Shown here: piece by piece, positions 1 to 25,516 of the stretch
Layout of the letters: each line of letters begins with the position of its first letter
Position numbering within the stretch: the stretch's first letter is position 1
Assembly: GCF_937128415.1 (NCBI RefSeq)
Contig: NZ_CAKZMJ010000095.1
Coordinates: 86,907 to 150,906, forward strand
Reading direction: 5' to 3'
From: an uncultured Caldilinea sp.
GTDB lineage: Bacteria > Chloroflexota > Anaerolineae > Caldilineales > Caldilineaceae
DNA: 64,000 nucleotides
Program-made: the position numbers and the translations under genes
Notes under the pieces: model-generated
The model's database searches: none
What the model saw: only the letters and a program-made list of their open reading frames with translations
What the model was told of the DNA's origin: nothing

Positions 1-1322
<1,322 letters not shown>

Positions 1323-1417
1323 GGCCGCAGTCTCCGTCTTCCCACCGTGAAAAGACCCATCACGCCGGAAGCTTGGCGCGGCGATGAGGGTCGACGAAAA
1401 TTTGTGCAATCAAATGC

Positions 1418-1447
1418 TTGACAAGCGTCGGTAGGCTATGCTATGGT
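1418..1447 (+). promoter_or_regulatory. sigma-70-type promoter of the ABC exporter leader
   Basis: TTGACA (1418-1423) is followed after 18 bases by TATGGT (1442-1447). Transcription would begin near 1455, giving a roughly 50-nt leader before the short reading frame at 1503. No other comparable promoter is seen between kup and the exporter genes. Confidence 0.6.
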
Positions 1448-1493
1448 ATCAGACGTGTGACAACGGTTCACATGGAAGGTTTTCGGAAAGGAC

Positions 1494-1653
<160 letters not shown>

Positions 1654-1655
1654 TT

Positions 1656-1684
1656 TTGACTTTGACGGTTTGCGTCGAAGTCAA
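1656..1684 (+). other. stem-loop in exporter leader
   Basis: Twelve-base-pair stem (1656-1667 with 1673-1684, one G-U pair) with a 5-nt loop, lying between two terminator-like hairpins. There is no T run. It could be part of the attenuation control; nothing more can be said. Confidence 0.4.
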
Positions 1685-1703
1685 AGCCTTGCACACCAGG
1701 TCT

Positions 1704-1745
1704 TGCAGGCATCAGGATGAACTTCCAGATGCCTGCATTTTTATT
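1704..1745 (+). terminator. second terminator-like hairpin in exporter leader
   Basis: Perfect 10-bp stem TGCAGGCATC (1704-1713) with GATGCCTGCA (1728-1737), directly followed by TTTTTATT. This is a second intrinsic terminator upstream of the exporter genes, so the leader carries tandem attenuators. A 7-nt stretch of the first terminator (TGCCTGC, 1633-1639) is also complementary to GCAGGCA in its left arm. Confidence 0.6.
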
Positions 1746-1763
1746 GGCATGAGGAGAGGAGAA

Positions 1764-1859
1764 ATGAAGCGCGAAGTGAAAAACGCATTTCTACAAGGAC
1801 GGCGCCAACGCCGGCTGAAACACGATCACAGGACCATCGCTCGACGAAGGACCGGATGA
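1764..1859 (+). CDS. short basic ORF directly ahead of the ABC exporter
   Basis: A 31-codon frame (MKREVKNAFLQGRRQRRLK...) starts after a very strong ribosome site (GAGGAGAGGA) and ends 12 bases before the exporter start, whose own ribosome site is AGGAAGGA. An in-frame ATG five codons upstream (1749) is possible. The product would be highly basic with no known domain. It could be a second leader peptide that couples translation into the exporter gene, or a chance frame. The good ribosome site is the only positive evidence. Confidence 0.35.
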   Translation: MKREVKNAFLQGRRQRRLKHDHRTIARRRTG

Positions 1860-1871
1860 CAGGAAGGAATT

Positions 1872-5586
<3,715 letters not shown>

Positions 5587-5621
5587 GAGTTGCCAGATCG
5601 ATGTGAGAAGTCGGCTGGAAT

Positions 5622-5651
5622 CTTCCGGGAAGCTCTAAAGCTTCCTGGAAG
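5622..5651 (+). other. hairpin downstream of exporter operon
   Basis: Arms CTTCCGGGAAGC (5622-5633) and GCTTCCTGGAAG (5640-5651) pair with one G-U, loop TCTAAA. There is no T run after it, so it may protect the 3' end or be part of a two-step termination with the hairpin at 5737. Confidence 0.4.
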
Positions 5652-5699
5652 ATGGACGCCGTAAAAAGCGTGCGCCATTTGCATGCAAATTGTAAGCCA

Positions 5700-5783
<84 letters not shown>

Positions 5784-5809
5784 CCAGGTTTTAAAGCATA
5801 GAAAGGCCT

Positions 5810-6555
<746 letters not shown>

Positions 6556-6564
6556 TCAAGGGCT

Positions 6565-7044
<480 letters not shown>

Positions 7045-7155
7045 AAGTCTCCTCCTGCAACAAAATTTTTTCCTGATTTTTTCTGGAACTGTCTGATCGC
7101 ACAAAACGCCTCGGCGTCTTTAGGATTTCAAGCGCACAGCCTTTTCACGCTCGCG

Positions 7156-8406
<1,251 letters not shown>

Positions 8407-8408
8407 GA

Positions 8409-9065
8409 TCAGTTGTTCCTTTCGTTGATCTGCAACGCTCGCACCAGATAGGAAAGCATCGTGAAGCACGCCTCTTCGGCGGTGTGACCAAATGTGACGA
8501 CGCCGTCTTCATGGCCGGCCATCGCAAAGATGCGTTTTTGCGGCAGATCGCTTTCGACGAAGAGTCGTCTCACCTCCGCCGCCATCTCCGGTGAGCCGTA
8601 AGGGACATTGGCGGTGATCGGGACGCCTAACTTCTCTGCATTGTGCCAGATTTCAGGCGAATGGGCGTGCACCACCCACAGGATGCGACTGTCCAGGGCG
8701 TAAACCGCGCCGTGCGTCAACGACTCTGACGACGGCTTGATCGGTCCGCGCGCCGTCAGCCGATTTTCATCGGGATAACAGGCGGTCACGACGACGTAAT
8801 CTTCCGGCCCTAGCTCCGGCTTGCCGCCCGTCTGGGAGCCGGTGATGATGAAGGGGTGCTGGCCGTCCGCGCCCTCGGCTGCATCGAGCCGACGGCTGAT
8901 GTTGCCGTAGCCATAGCCGCCGTAGCGGTTGGGGTCCTGGCCGATCAGATGGGTGATGAACATCAGCCGGCGCCATGCGTTGAGTTCGCGTAGCGCCTCA
9001 TACGACAAAGGCGGCGCCGGCGTAAAGTCGCACTGATATTTGATGACGCCTTCTTGGGTTGACAT
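8409..9065 (-). CDS. class II aldolase/adducin-family protein
   Basis: 218 residues with the family elements in order: GNIS near residue 50, FIITGSQTGG, SSESLTHGAVY, the zinc-ligand motif VHAHSPEIWHNA, and AGHEDGVVTFG carrying the third histidine. Relatives include L-fuculose/L-rhamnulose/L-ribulose phosphate aldolases, epimerases and class II oxidases. It lies between a kinase and the G1PDH-like gene, so a retro-aldol split or epimerisation of the kinase product is plausible. Which of these applies cannot be decided from sequence. Confidence 0.82.
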   Translation of the reverse strand: MSTQEGVIKYQCDFTPAPPLSYEALRELNAWRRLMFITHLIGQDPNRYGGYGYGNISRRLDAAEGADGQHPFIITGSQTGGKPELGPEDYVVVTACYPDENRLTARGPIKPSSESLTHGAVYALDSRILWVVHAHSPEIWHNAEKLGVPITANVPYGSPEMAAEVRRLFVESDLPQKRIFAMAGHEDGVVTFGHTAEEACFTMLSYLVRALQINERNN

Positions 9066-9098
9066 GACAGTGTTTCCTTGTTTTTATCCTTGCTTTCT

Positions 9099-10661
<1,563 letters not shown>

Positions 10662-10763
10662 TTTTTGCCTATCCCTCCTACGCGTCGACGGCGAATGACC
10701 TTTCACCGGAGAATCCGGTCATTGCCGTCGACCAGATGGTTTTTCACAAAATCACCCCGCCAT

Positions 10764-10962
10764 TCCCGTAGGTGCGGCTCCCAGCCGCACATCCTCGACA
10801 GCCCTCGAGGCGATGGGTGAACCGACAACGGTTTCCCGTAGGTGCGGCTCCCAGCCGCACATCCTCGACAGCCCTCGAGACAATGGATGAACCGACAACG
10901 GTTTCCCGTATGTGCGGCTCCCAGCCGCACATCCTCGACAGCCCTCGAGGCGATGGGTGAAC
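10764..10962. repeat. 70-bp tandem repeat, about 2.8 copies
   Basis: Three units with an exact 70-base period (markers at 10771, 10841, 10911) lie between the kinase start and the SDR stop. Each contains a hairpin GTGCGGCT-CCC-AGCCGCAC and the palindrome CCTCGAGG; units differ by few bases. No T run follows, so it is not a simple terminator. The same GCGGCTCxCAGCCGC hairpin core recurs at 60418-60704. The rest of 10662-10979 holds the kinase ribosome site and no gene. Confidence 0.9.
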
Positions 10963-10979
10963 CCGGGCGTTCGCTCGCC

Positions 10980-11749
<770 letters not shown>

Positions 11750-11750
<1 letters not shown>

Positions 11751-13278
11751 CACGCAACCTCCGCCAACTCGTGGAAGAGTGGCCGCAGCGTCGGATAGAG
11801 CTGACGATAGATGCGATAGAGCGCATCGTACCGTGCGGCGTTTTCCGGCTGCGGCGTGAAGGTCGGCCCTGTTTTAACCATGGCGGCGACCGCCTCCACA
11901 AGCGAGGGGTAAAGGCCGACGCTGGCGGCGACGAGGAGGGCGTCGCCCATGGCTGCACCGCTGGCCGCCGCAGGTAGGGTCACCGGCCGCTTCAGGACAT
12001 CGGCTTTGATCTGGTTCCACAGCGAGCTGCGTGCGCCGCCGCCGACGCAGGCCAGCGTCGCCAACGCAAAGCCGGCTTCGGCCGCGGTTTCGACGTTGTG
12101 ACGCAGGCCGTAGGCTGCACCCTCCATGACGGCGCGCACAAGGTCGCCTTTGGTCGTCGCCAGCGAGAGACCGAAAAAGACCCCGCGCGCGGCCGAATCC
12201 CAGATCGGCGAGCGCTCCCCGTACATGTAGGGCAGAAAGATCAGGCGGTTGGCGCCGGGCGGGCTTTGGGCGGCCCTTGCGCTCAGAAGCTCGAAGGGAT
12301 CGACGCCCTGTCGTTGCGCCTCGGCGACCTCGCGCTCGCCCAGCTGATCGCGGAACCAGCGCAGCGCGCCTCCGGTCGCCGACATGGCGCCCACGACCAG
12401 ATGCAGACCGGGGATAGGGTGCCCCAGCGGGATCAGCGCCTTGCCTCGATAGGGGGCGTCGCTGCAGATGAGCAGCACCGTCGATTGACCGGTCATCTCC
12501 GCCGCGTCGCCAGGGCGCGTCAACCCCACCTCGACGGCGGCGGCGGTGCCGTCGGTCATGCCGGCGATGACCGGCGTCCCCGGCGCAAGGCCCGTAGCTT
12601 GAGCCGCCGCTGGAGTGACCACGCCGACCACTTCTCCGCAGGGTTTTACGGGCGGCAATTTGTCCGGATCGAGCTTCATCGCTTCCAGCAGCGTCGGCGA
12701 CCATTCCCTGCGCGCGCTGTCAAAACAAAGCGTCAACGGACCATGCGAGCTGTCCATGCAGAAGACGCCGGTCAACTTGTGCACGATGTAGCCGTTGGCC
12801 TGCAAAACCTGATGGCAGCGCGCATAGACGTCAGGCTCCTGCTCGCGCAGCCAGCGTAGCTTGGGCGCCAGGTAGTAGGGGTCGATGCGTCCGCCGTTGA
12901 GGGCGGCGACCAGCTCTTCGTCCACTTCGTCCCGCAACTGTGCACACTGTGGCTCGGCGCGGCGATCCATCCAGATCAGCGCAGGATAGAGCGGATGGCC
13001 CGCCGCATCGACCGCTGCGAGCGTCGGCGCCTGGCAACTGACGCCCACGCCGACCACCGCCTGCGCCGGAAGTCCGGCGGCTTCCAACACGCGGCGCACC
13101 ACATGGCAGGTCGCCCGCCACCAGGCTTCAGGGTCTTGCTCGGCCCATCCCGGCTGTGGAAAGGCGGTCGGATACTCCTCGCCCGCCTGGGCGAGCAATG
13201 TCCCGTTGCGGTCGCAGAGGATCGCTTTGGCGGCTGTGGTTCCGATGTCGACGCCCAGGAGCGCTTCGGCGACCATCG

Positions 13279-13282
<4 letters not shown>
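11750..13282 (-). CDS. FGGY-family carbohydrate kinase (second)
   Basis: 510 residues. GVDIGTTAAKAILCD forms the first phosphate loop; GWAEQDPEAWWRAT and the C-terminal CVGGGARSSLWNQIKADVL complete the family pattern. It most resembles the xylulokinase branch. Its start overlaps the 2-hydroxyacid dehydrogenase stop by four bases (ATGA), and its stop overlaps the SDR start, so dehydrogenase-kinase-SDR form a tightly coupled unit. The substrate is unknown; a ketose generated by one of the dehydrogenases is a reasonable guess. Confidence 0.88.
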
Positions 13283-14346
<1,064 letters not shown>

Positions 14347-14360
14347 AGAATTTTCAGATA

Positions 14361-14378
14361 ATGTTGCGTGTTGCGTGA
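14361..14378. repeat. TTGCGTG-type interspersed repeat copy
   Basis: Short stretch with TTGCGTGTTGCGTG in the gap before the dehydrogenase gene. It matches one arm of the inverted repeat at 15986-16028, with related forms at 37771-37795 and 38621-38634. Confidence 0.5.
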
Positions 14379-14395
14379 CAATCTATCAGCAGCGC

Positions 14396-15931
14396 CTATC
14401 GATGCCTCCGCCCGCGTTCTTTCCACACCGGCGCCATCGCCATGCGTTCCATGCGATAAAGCTCCAACTGCTCCAGCCACCAGGTGCGCCGGCCCTCGAC
14501 AGGCTCGAATGCTTGCGCCGGGCGCACCATTCGCTCGATGGCTTCGGCGTAGGACGCGTACAGACCGATCGCCACGGCGGCGTTGATGGCCGCCCCGCGC
14601 GCGCCATATTCAGAGCCTTCCGCCACCAGCACCGGCGCAGCGAGTGCATCGGCGAGCATCTGCGCCCACAGCCTGCTGCGCGCGCCGCCGCCGGCCAGCC
14701 GCAAGGTGTGCACCGGCGCCGCCATCGTCTCATAACAGTCGAGCACGGAGAGCGCCACGCCTTCATAGACGGCGCGCAGCAGCGCCGCGCGCGTGCATCC
14801 TGCGCTGAGGCCGCTGAACTGCGCACGCGCCATCGGCTCGATGAACGGTGCGCGCTCGCCCGCCGGGTCGAGATAGGGATGGTAGAAGACCCCGCGCGCG
14901 CCGGGCGGCTCTTGCAGGGCGATCTGCTCCAGCAGCTCCCAGATGTTTGCGCCGGTGCGCTGCGCCTCCGCCCATTCGTGCGCGTAGAACTCCTGGGCGA
15001 ACCAACGCAGATTCTGCGTGCAGGTCATCGTCGGCAGCAGGCGGATGAGCACCCCCTCCGGCGCATGGCGCATGTTGTAGCCGATGTCCGCAGGCTCGAA
15101 GATGGGGGCCTCCGTCATGATCTGATGAACGCCCGCAGTGCCGAGCACAGAGCAGGCGTGTCCGGGCGCAAAAGCGCCGACGCCCAATGCAGACGCAGCC
15201 ACATCGAACGGCCCGGCGACCACGGCGAGACCTTCCGGCAGCCCCAGCAGCTCTGCGGCGGCGAAATGCAACGGCGCCCGGTTCTGGGCGGAGGGAAGAA
15301 TCGGCGGAAGCTTCGGGCGCCACGCTTCGACGTCGAGCAGAGCCAGGACGCGACCATCGAACTGCTGCATCCGCGCGTCGAAATAGGTGTGAGAGGCGTC
15401 GGTGACGTCGGTGCTCGTTTCGCCGGTCATGCGCAGGAAGAGCCAGTCCTTGGCGCGCAACACCGCCGTCGTCTGCTCCAGCGTCTCCGGCTCATGCATT
15501 TGCAGCCAGCGCAGGTGCACGGCCTGGTTGCAGGTGTTGAGCGCCGTTCCGGTGATGGCAAAGAGCGCATGGCCGACGCCGTTCGCCCAGAGTTCCTGCA
15601 CCAGGCCGGCGGTGCGACCATCGCACCAGAGGATGGCGGGGCGCACCGGACGTCCCTGGGCGCCGACCGGCCAGGTTCCATCGCCTTGACCGGTGAGACC
15701 GATCGCCAGCACCGCCTCGGGCGCAATCGCTGCCTGCTGCAACACCTGGCGCACCGTCTGTACAGTCGCCCGCCAGACGGCCTCCATATCCGACTCCGCC
15801 CAGCCGGGCTGAGGCGACAAGAGGCTTGATGGCTGCGCAGCGACGGCGATCTCGCGACCGGCGAGGTCGAAGAGCGTGCTTTTGATCACCGTCGTGCCGG
15901 CGTCGACGCCGAGCAAGTAGTAGTTGGCCAC
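14396..15931 (-). CDS. FGGY-family carbohydrate kinase (third; erythritol/xylulose kinase-like)
   Basis: 511 residues. GVDAGTTVIKSTLFDLAG, GWAESDMEAVW and LAGGGARSRLWAQMLADAL mark the FGGY family. The stretch LTGQGDGTWPVG resembles erythritol and L-xylulose kinases more than glycerol kinases. A phosphorylated tetritol or ketose is therefore a candidate product, which would suit the isomerase and the G1PDH-like enzyme downstream. It is the first enzyme gene after the transporter genes, separated from them by a long inverted repeat. Confidence 0.85.
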   Translation of the reverse strand: MANYYLLGVDAGTTVIKSTLFDLAGREIAVAAQPSSLLSPQPGWAESDMEAVWRATVQTVRQVLQQAAIAPEAVLAIGLTGQGDGTWPVGAQGRPVRPAILWCDGRTAGLVQELWANGVGHALFAITGTALNTCNQAVHLRWLQMHEPETLEQTTAVLRAKDWLFLRMTGETSTDVTDASHTYFDARMQQFDGRVLALLDVEAWRPKLPPILPSAQNRAPLHFAAAELLGLPEGLAVVAGPFDVAASALGVGAFAPGHACSVLGTAGVHQIMTEAPIFEPADIGYNMRHAPEGVLIRLLPTMTCTQNLRWFAQEFYAHEWAEAQRTGANIWELLEQIALQEPPGARGVFYHPYLDPAGERAPFIEPMARAQFSGLSAGCTRAALLRAVYEGVALSVLDCYETMAAPVHTLRLAGGGARSRLWAQMLADALAAPVLVAEGSEYGARGAAINAAVAIGLYASYAEAIERMVRPAQAFEPVEGRRTWWLEQLELYRMERMAMAPVWKERGRRHR

Positions 15932-15985
15932 GGGTGAGGCTTTCTTCTTATTTTTGCTCTGAATTCATGGTGATTCGTGATTCGT

Positions 15986-16028
15986 GTTGCGTGTTGCGTG
16001 GTGCGTCACGCACCACGCAACACGCAAC
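15986..16028. repeat. perfect 21-bp inverted repeat between transporter and kinase genes
   Basis: Arms 15986-16006 and 16008-16028 are exact reverse complements built from GTTGCGTGTTGCGTG-type units around a single central base. It follows the ATPase stop by five bases on the transcribed strand. It has no T run, so an mRNA-processing or protecting hairpin, or a repetitive element of the REP kind, is more likely than a terminator. Confidence 0.8.
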
Positions 16029-16032
16029 ATCC

Positions 16033-17133
<1,101 letters not shown>

Positions 17134-17148
17134 GGTTCCTCGCTTCCT

Positions 17149-18270
<1,122 letters not shown>

Positions 18271-18276
18271 GAGGCA

Positions 18277-19140
<864 letters not shown>

Positions 19141-19192
19141 GATTCGCCTTCACTTCATCCACGCAACATCGATGCACGGTAATCGATTCTCG

Positions 19193-20095
19193 TCAATAGC
19201 CGGCGGCGCGACGCTGTGCGCGCCCCCACGCCTTGATCAGATACATGCTCGTAATATAGATAATGATGTAGAGCAGAATGGCGTACGGCAATCCTTGCGC
19301 CAGCCGCTGGAACTGGATGCTCGTGCGATAGGCGGTGAGCTGATAGGTCATCAGTGTGTTGCCTGGGCCGCCTTCGGTCATGGCGAAGATAATGTCGAAC
19401 ATCTTCAGCGAGTCCATCAGACGGAAGACGACCACGATGATGATGAAGGGCGAGAGCATCGGCAGCGTCAGGTTGCGGAAGGTGAACCAGAAAGAGGCGC
19501 CGTCCACGCGCGCGGCCTCAAAAGGTGCGCTGGGAAAGGAGCGCAGCCCCGCCAGCAGAATCAGGGCGACGAAGGGCGTGAACATCCAGATGTCCACCAA
19601 CAACACCGAGAAGAGCGCCGTCTCCGGCGCAGCCGCCCATTGCAGCGAAGGCAGCCCTACGGCGTTGAGCATCGGGTTGAGGATGCCTACGCTCGGCTGC
19701 ATCATCATCTTCCAGACCAATGTGCCGATCACCGGCGGAATGATCATGGGAAAGATCAACGTCGGCGTGAAAATCTTCGCCAGCCGGGAGTCGCGGTTGA
19801 GCAGCATCGCCACGATCAGCCCTAGCGTCAGCTCGATGCCGGTGGCGAGCAGGGCGTAAGCGAAGGTGATATAGGTGCTGTAGAGGAAATCTTCGCTCGT
19901 GAACATGCGCACGTAGTTGCGCAGCCCGACGAAGGTGTCGACGCTGCCGGGCCGGTTCAGCGCGTAGGCTGTCATCGAGTAGTAAATTGCGGTCAAGAAC
20001 GGATACAGGATGCCGATCAACACCAACAATGCAGGCAGAGCGATGAACCAGGGCCGTGCGCGCACTGCGAACGGTGGACGGATGTTTTCTTCCAT
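19193..20095 (-). CDS. ABC transporter permease (MalF/UgpA-like)
   Basis: About 300 residues with six helices and the EAA loop FEAARVDGASFWFTFRNLTLP. The start at MEENIRPPF is preferred because AAAGG lies seven bases upstream and because a long hairpin ends just before; a start seven codons earlier (MSGKGAS) is possible. It is the partner of the downstream permease in the polyol/sugar importer. Confidence 0.88.
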   Translation of the reverse strand: MEENIRPPFAVRARPWFIALPALLVLIGILYPFLTAIYYSMTAYALNRPGSVDTFVGLRNYVRMFTSEDFLYSTYITFAYALLATGIELTLGLIVAMLLNRDSRLAKIFTPTLIFPMIIPPVIGTLVWKMMMQPSVGILNPMLNAVGLPSLQWAAAPETALFSVLLVDIWMFTPFVALILLAGLRSFPSAPFEAARVDGASFWFTFRNLTLPMLSPFIIIVVVFRLMDSLKMFDIIFAMTEGGPGNTLMTYQLTAYRTSIQFQRLAQGLPYAILLYIIIYITSMYLIKAWGRAQRRAAGY

Positions 20096-20121
20096 AGAGG
20101 CGCCTTTCCCTGACATACGGC

Positions 20122-20175
20122 CTTCCAGAGAGTGCGTTGAAGATCGACTGTTCATCTTCATGCGCTCTCTGGAAG
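20122..20175 (-). other. long stem-loop between binding-protein and permease genes
   Basis: Near-perfect arms of about 22 bases (20122-20144 with 20154-20175, few mismatches) sit in the gap after the binding-protein stop. There is no clear T run. Such hairpins commonly stabilise the upstream message or end part of the transcripts, giving more binding protein than membrane components. That role is inference. Confidence 0.6.
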
Positions 20176-20200
20176 ACCTCTCCCAAACACTCCGAGTCGT

Positions 20201-21629
<1,429 letters not shown>

Positions 21630-21926
21630 GGGTCTCTCCGGTGGAATACTGACTTGGTTCGACTAGACTTCAGCACACAATTCGGTCACGGCAAACTCCG
21701 CCCCTTCCAACAACCTTTTCGTCCGTTTCCCCTCCTTTCTTCCTTCCAGGCAACGCAAAAAATCGTCGTTCGATTTTATTGGATGTAAAAGTTGCGCAGG
21801 CAGCCCACCTTTCAGAAGAGCCTCAGGCGCCCCTGGAAGGCGGTGTTCTCACAAAAGTCCCGCCGATTGCGCAACTCCTACGGAGCACGCTCCCCCATGG
21901 ACAAACGCTGATCCGATCGCGCGAAT
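21630..21926. other. intergenic region upstream of binding-protein gene
   Basis: 297 bases without a gene. A ribosome site for the binding-protein gene is at its left end. No convincing promoter, hairpin with T run or repeat was recognised. Confidence 0.5.
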
Positions 21927-22745
<819 letters not shown>

Positions 22746-22845
22746 AGATGAGCCTTTTTTGAGCGTTGCACCCTTTGTCACGACGGGCGCTTGAATCGAT
22801 CTTGATGGATAAAATGTGCTTTTGGGAGCAAAAAAATTCAAATAA

Positions 22846-22891
22846 TGAAATTTCTTGCAGGGAGCATAGCACGAACCGGCGAGGTTGTCAA
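22846..22891 (-). promoter_or_regulatory. promoter and operator of the polyol catabolic operon
   Basis: Read on the minus strand: TTGACA (22891-22886), 17-base spacer, TATGCT (22868-22863) with an upstream TGC, then three bases and TGCAAGAAATTTCA (22859-22846). The operator-like site matches 11 of 14 positions of the site in front of the regulator gene. Confidence 0.65.
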
Positions 22892-23075
22892 GCCCCGACA
22901 CGTTGCAAAATTTCAGGCCAAAGCCAGACCGGCGACCGGCATCAAACTTCAAATTTTCAATTTCTGAAGAGAAATCCAGAGAAAACAAAGACAAAAAGAG
23001 CAATGAGCTTTCGATGTGAAGATGAGTGAAAAGTCGCCGCAAGGATTTTTTAGGAGGGAAATTTGTCGGATCTGC

Positions 23076-23121
23076 TTGACATCCTTGTTGTGGAGTGTTA
23101 TGCTGTGTGCAAAAATTTGCA
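23076..23121 (+). promoter_or_regulatory. promoter and operator of the SorC regulator gene
   Basis: TTGACA (23076-23081), 17-base spacer, TATGCT (23099-23104), three bases, then the dyad TGCAAAAATTTGCA (23108-23121). The dyad would overlap the transcription start, so binding there would repress: autoregulation by the SorC protein is the simplest reading. Confidence 0.7.
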
Positions 23122-23169
23122 GACTTTCTTCCAGATCATCCATCCGTTTTTGACCGGAAGGCGCCGGCG

Positions 23170-24168
<999 letters not shown>

Positions 24169-24346
24169 GTGAACCGGTAGTGCTTGAGTACGTGTATGTC
24201 GGCGCGCCCCAACATGCGCGCCAACAGGTAAATGTTTATGCCATTGCACAGACTGTGAATCGCCATTGTGCGCCGCAAAGCATGGGGCGAAAATGGCTTG
24301 ACGCCCGTCGCTCTCTTAAGCCGCCTTGTTGCTCCAAACTTGTCGC

Positions 24347-24387
24347 TCCAAAATAGAAAACCCGCGTCAATGATTACATGACACGGG
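24347..24387 (-). terminator. displaced terminator of the tRNA-Arg gene
   Basis: On the minus strand a hairpin (arms 24361-24369 and 24379-24387, one mismatch) is followed by TTTTCTATTTT. It lies about 20 bases beyond the left copy of the tRNA 3' half, where the tRNA-Arg terminator is expected before the element inserted. The functional tRNA is now 12.7 kb away. Confidence 0.65.
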
Positions 24388-24405
24388 TCAAACTACCAGA
24401 GGTTC

Positions 24406-24452
<47 letters not shown>

Positions 24453-24464
24453 TGTCTACGTAAT

Positions 24465-24490
24465 GTGCGCAACTGGGGACAGTTGCACAC
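24465..24490 (+). other. inverted repeat overlapping the integrase ribosome site
   Basis: Arms GTGCGCAACT and AGTTGCACAC (one mismatch) flank a GGGGAC loop that holds the presumed Shine-Dalgarno. The right arm ends at the integrase ATG. Pairing would hide the ribosome site, or the arms may be recombinase or regulator binding sites next to attL. Confidence 0.5.
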
Positions 24491-25408
24491 ATGGCTATCA
24501 CGCCTATCGAGGCAAAGCATGGGTGGATGTTGGAAGTTGCAGCGCGCAACTACACAAACTCCACGCGCGAATACTATGAGTGGTATATCGGTCAATTTGT
24601 AGCCTGGTTGACCGATGTAGGCGTCACGTTGCTGACCGACATCACCCCGAAGCATATCCGGCTGTACCAGACCCACAAAGCAACACCTACAGATGAAAAG
24701 CCCGGTTGGGGCGAATACACCCGACTTGCGTCCTTCCGCGCCATTCGTGCATGGCTCAATTTCTGCGTTGCAGAGGGTTGGCTATCCGTATCGCCAATCG
24801 CAAACGTCAGGGCGCCCAAGACATCGAAGGACGTGCTTCCCGACCTTTCTATAGAAGACGCCCGGCGATTGTTGGCGGCTTGTGGGACGCCACGCGAGAC
24901 CGCGCTGATTTTGTTCTTACTCGATACCGGCGCGCGCGGGTCTGAAGTTATCGCTGTCAACGTCGGCGATGTGGACATGGTGACCGGCGCTGTGCGGATT
25001 ACGGCAGGCAAGGGACGCAAGACTCGCACCGTCTATCTTGGGGAGAAGACCCGACGCGCGATGCTGGAGTATCACATTGCCAGCAATTGCCCATCGGCGA
25101 ACGCTCCATTATGGCGAAATCTGAACAATGACAAACGGTTGACTCGCAACGGACTGCAACAGATTATCGCGCGCATTGGTGAACGCGCCGGCGTGCGCGC
25201 CACTGGTCATATGTTCCGGCGAACGTTTGCGCTGTGGAGCTTGCGCGCCGGCATGGACATTTACAGTTTGGCGGCGCTGATGGGGCATGAAAGCATCGAC
25301 ACGTTACAGCGTTATCTGCGGTTGGTTGAAGATGACACACGCAACGCGCACAGGCGATACGGCGCTGTGGACACCTTCCTAAACATCCGGGAAGGTGTAT
25401 TCCCATAA
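24491..25408 (+). CDS. int: tyrosine recombinase/integrase of the element
   Basis: 305 residues. An N-terminal SAM-like core-binding domain (STREYYEWYIGQFVAWL) is followed by the catalytic domain with Arg in DTGARGSEV, Lys in AGKGRKTRTVYLG, HxxR in GHMFRRTFALW, the His of MGHESIDTLQRY and a Tyr nucleophile in QRYLRLVEDD. It would integrate and, with help, excise the element at the tRNA-Arg 3' half. It is transcribed away from attL in the same direction as the rest of the element. Confidence 0.93.
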   Translation: MAITPIEAKHGWMLEVAARNYTNSTREYYEWYIGQFVAWLTDVGVTLLTDITPKHIRLYQTHKATPTDEKPGWGEYTRLASFRAIRAWLNFCVAEGWLSVSPIANVRAPKTSKDVLPDLSIEDARRLLAACGTPRETALILFLLDTGARGSEVIAVNVGDVDMVTGAVRITAGKGRKTRTVYLGEKTRRAMLEYHIASNCPSANAPLWRNLNNDKRLTRNGLQQIIARIGERAGVRATGHMFRRTFALWSLRAGMDIYSLAALMGHESIDTLQRYLRLVEDDTRNAHRRYGAVDTFLNIREGVFP

Positions 25409-25431
25409 GTAGCAATCGCCCATCCCGTGGA

Positions 25432-25459
25432 CTGTGCAGGCGCTGAAGACGCTGCACAG
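25432..25459 (+). other. stem-loop after integrase
   Basis: CTGTGCAG (25432-25439) pairs with CTGCACAG (25452-25459). Surrounding bases (CCCGT...ACGGG) could extend it into a larger structure. There is no T run. It may separate integrase expression from the next genes. Confidence 0.4.
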
Positions 25460-25516
25460 GGACACACCACAGGACGGGCGCAACGACATTCTACCGTGTG
25501 AAAGGACACAAGCACA

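Larger units (their letters stand above)
22746..23169. promoter_or_regulatory. divergent control region between catabolic operon and SorC regulator
   Basis: 424 bases without a gene. It contains two back-to-back promoters, each followed three bases downstream of its -10 box by a related TGCAA-type dyad, plus a third similar site (TGCAAAATTTCA, 22904-22915). The layout fits control of both directions by the neighbouring SorC-family protein. Confidence 0.6.

Noticed and set aside
7045..7155. SorC-type operator upstream of the rpiB-type gene (TGCAACAAAATTTTTTCC)
   Set aside because: Only the left half resembles the dyads at 22846 and 23108; no promoter is associated.
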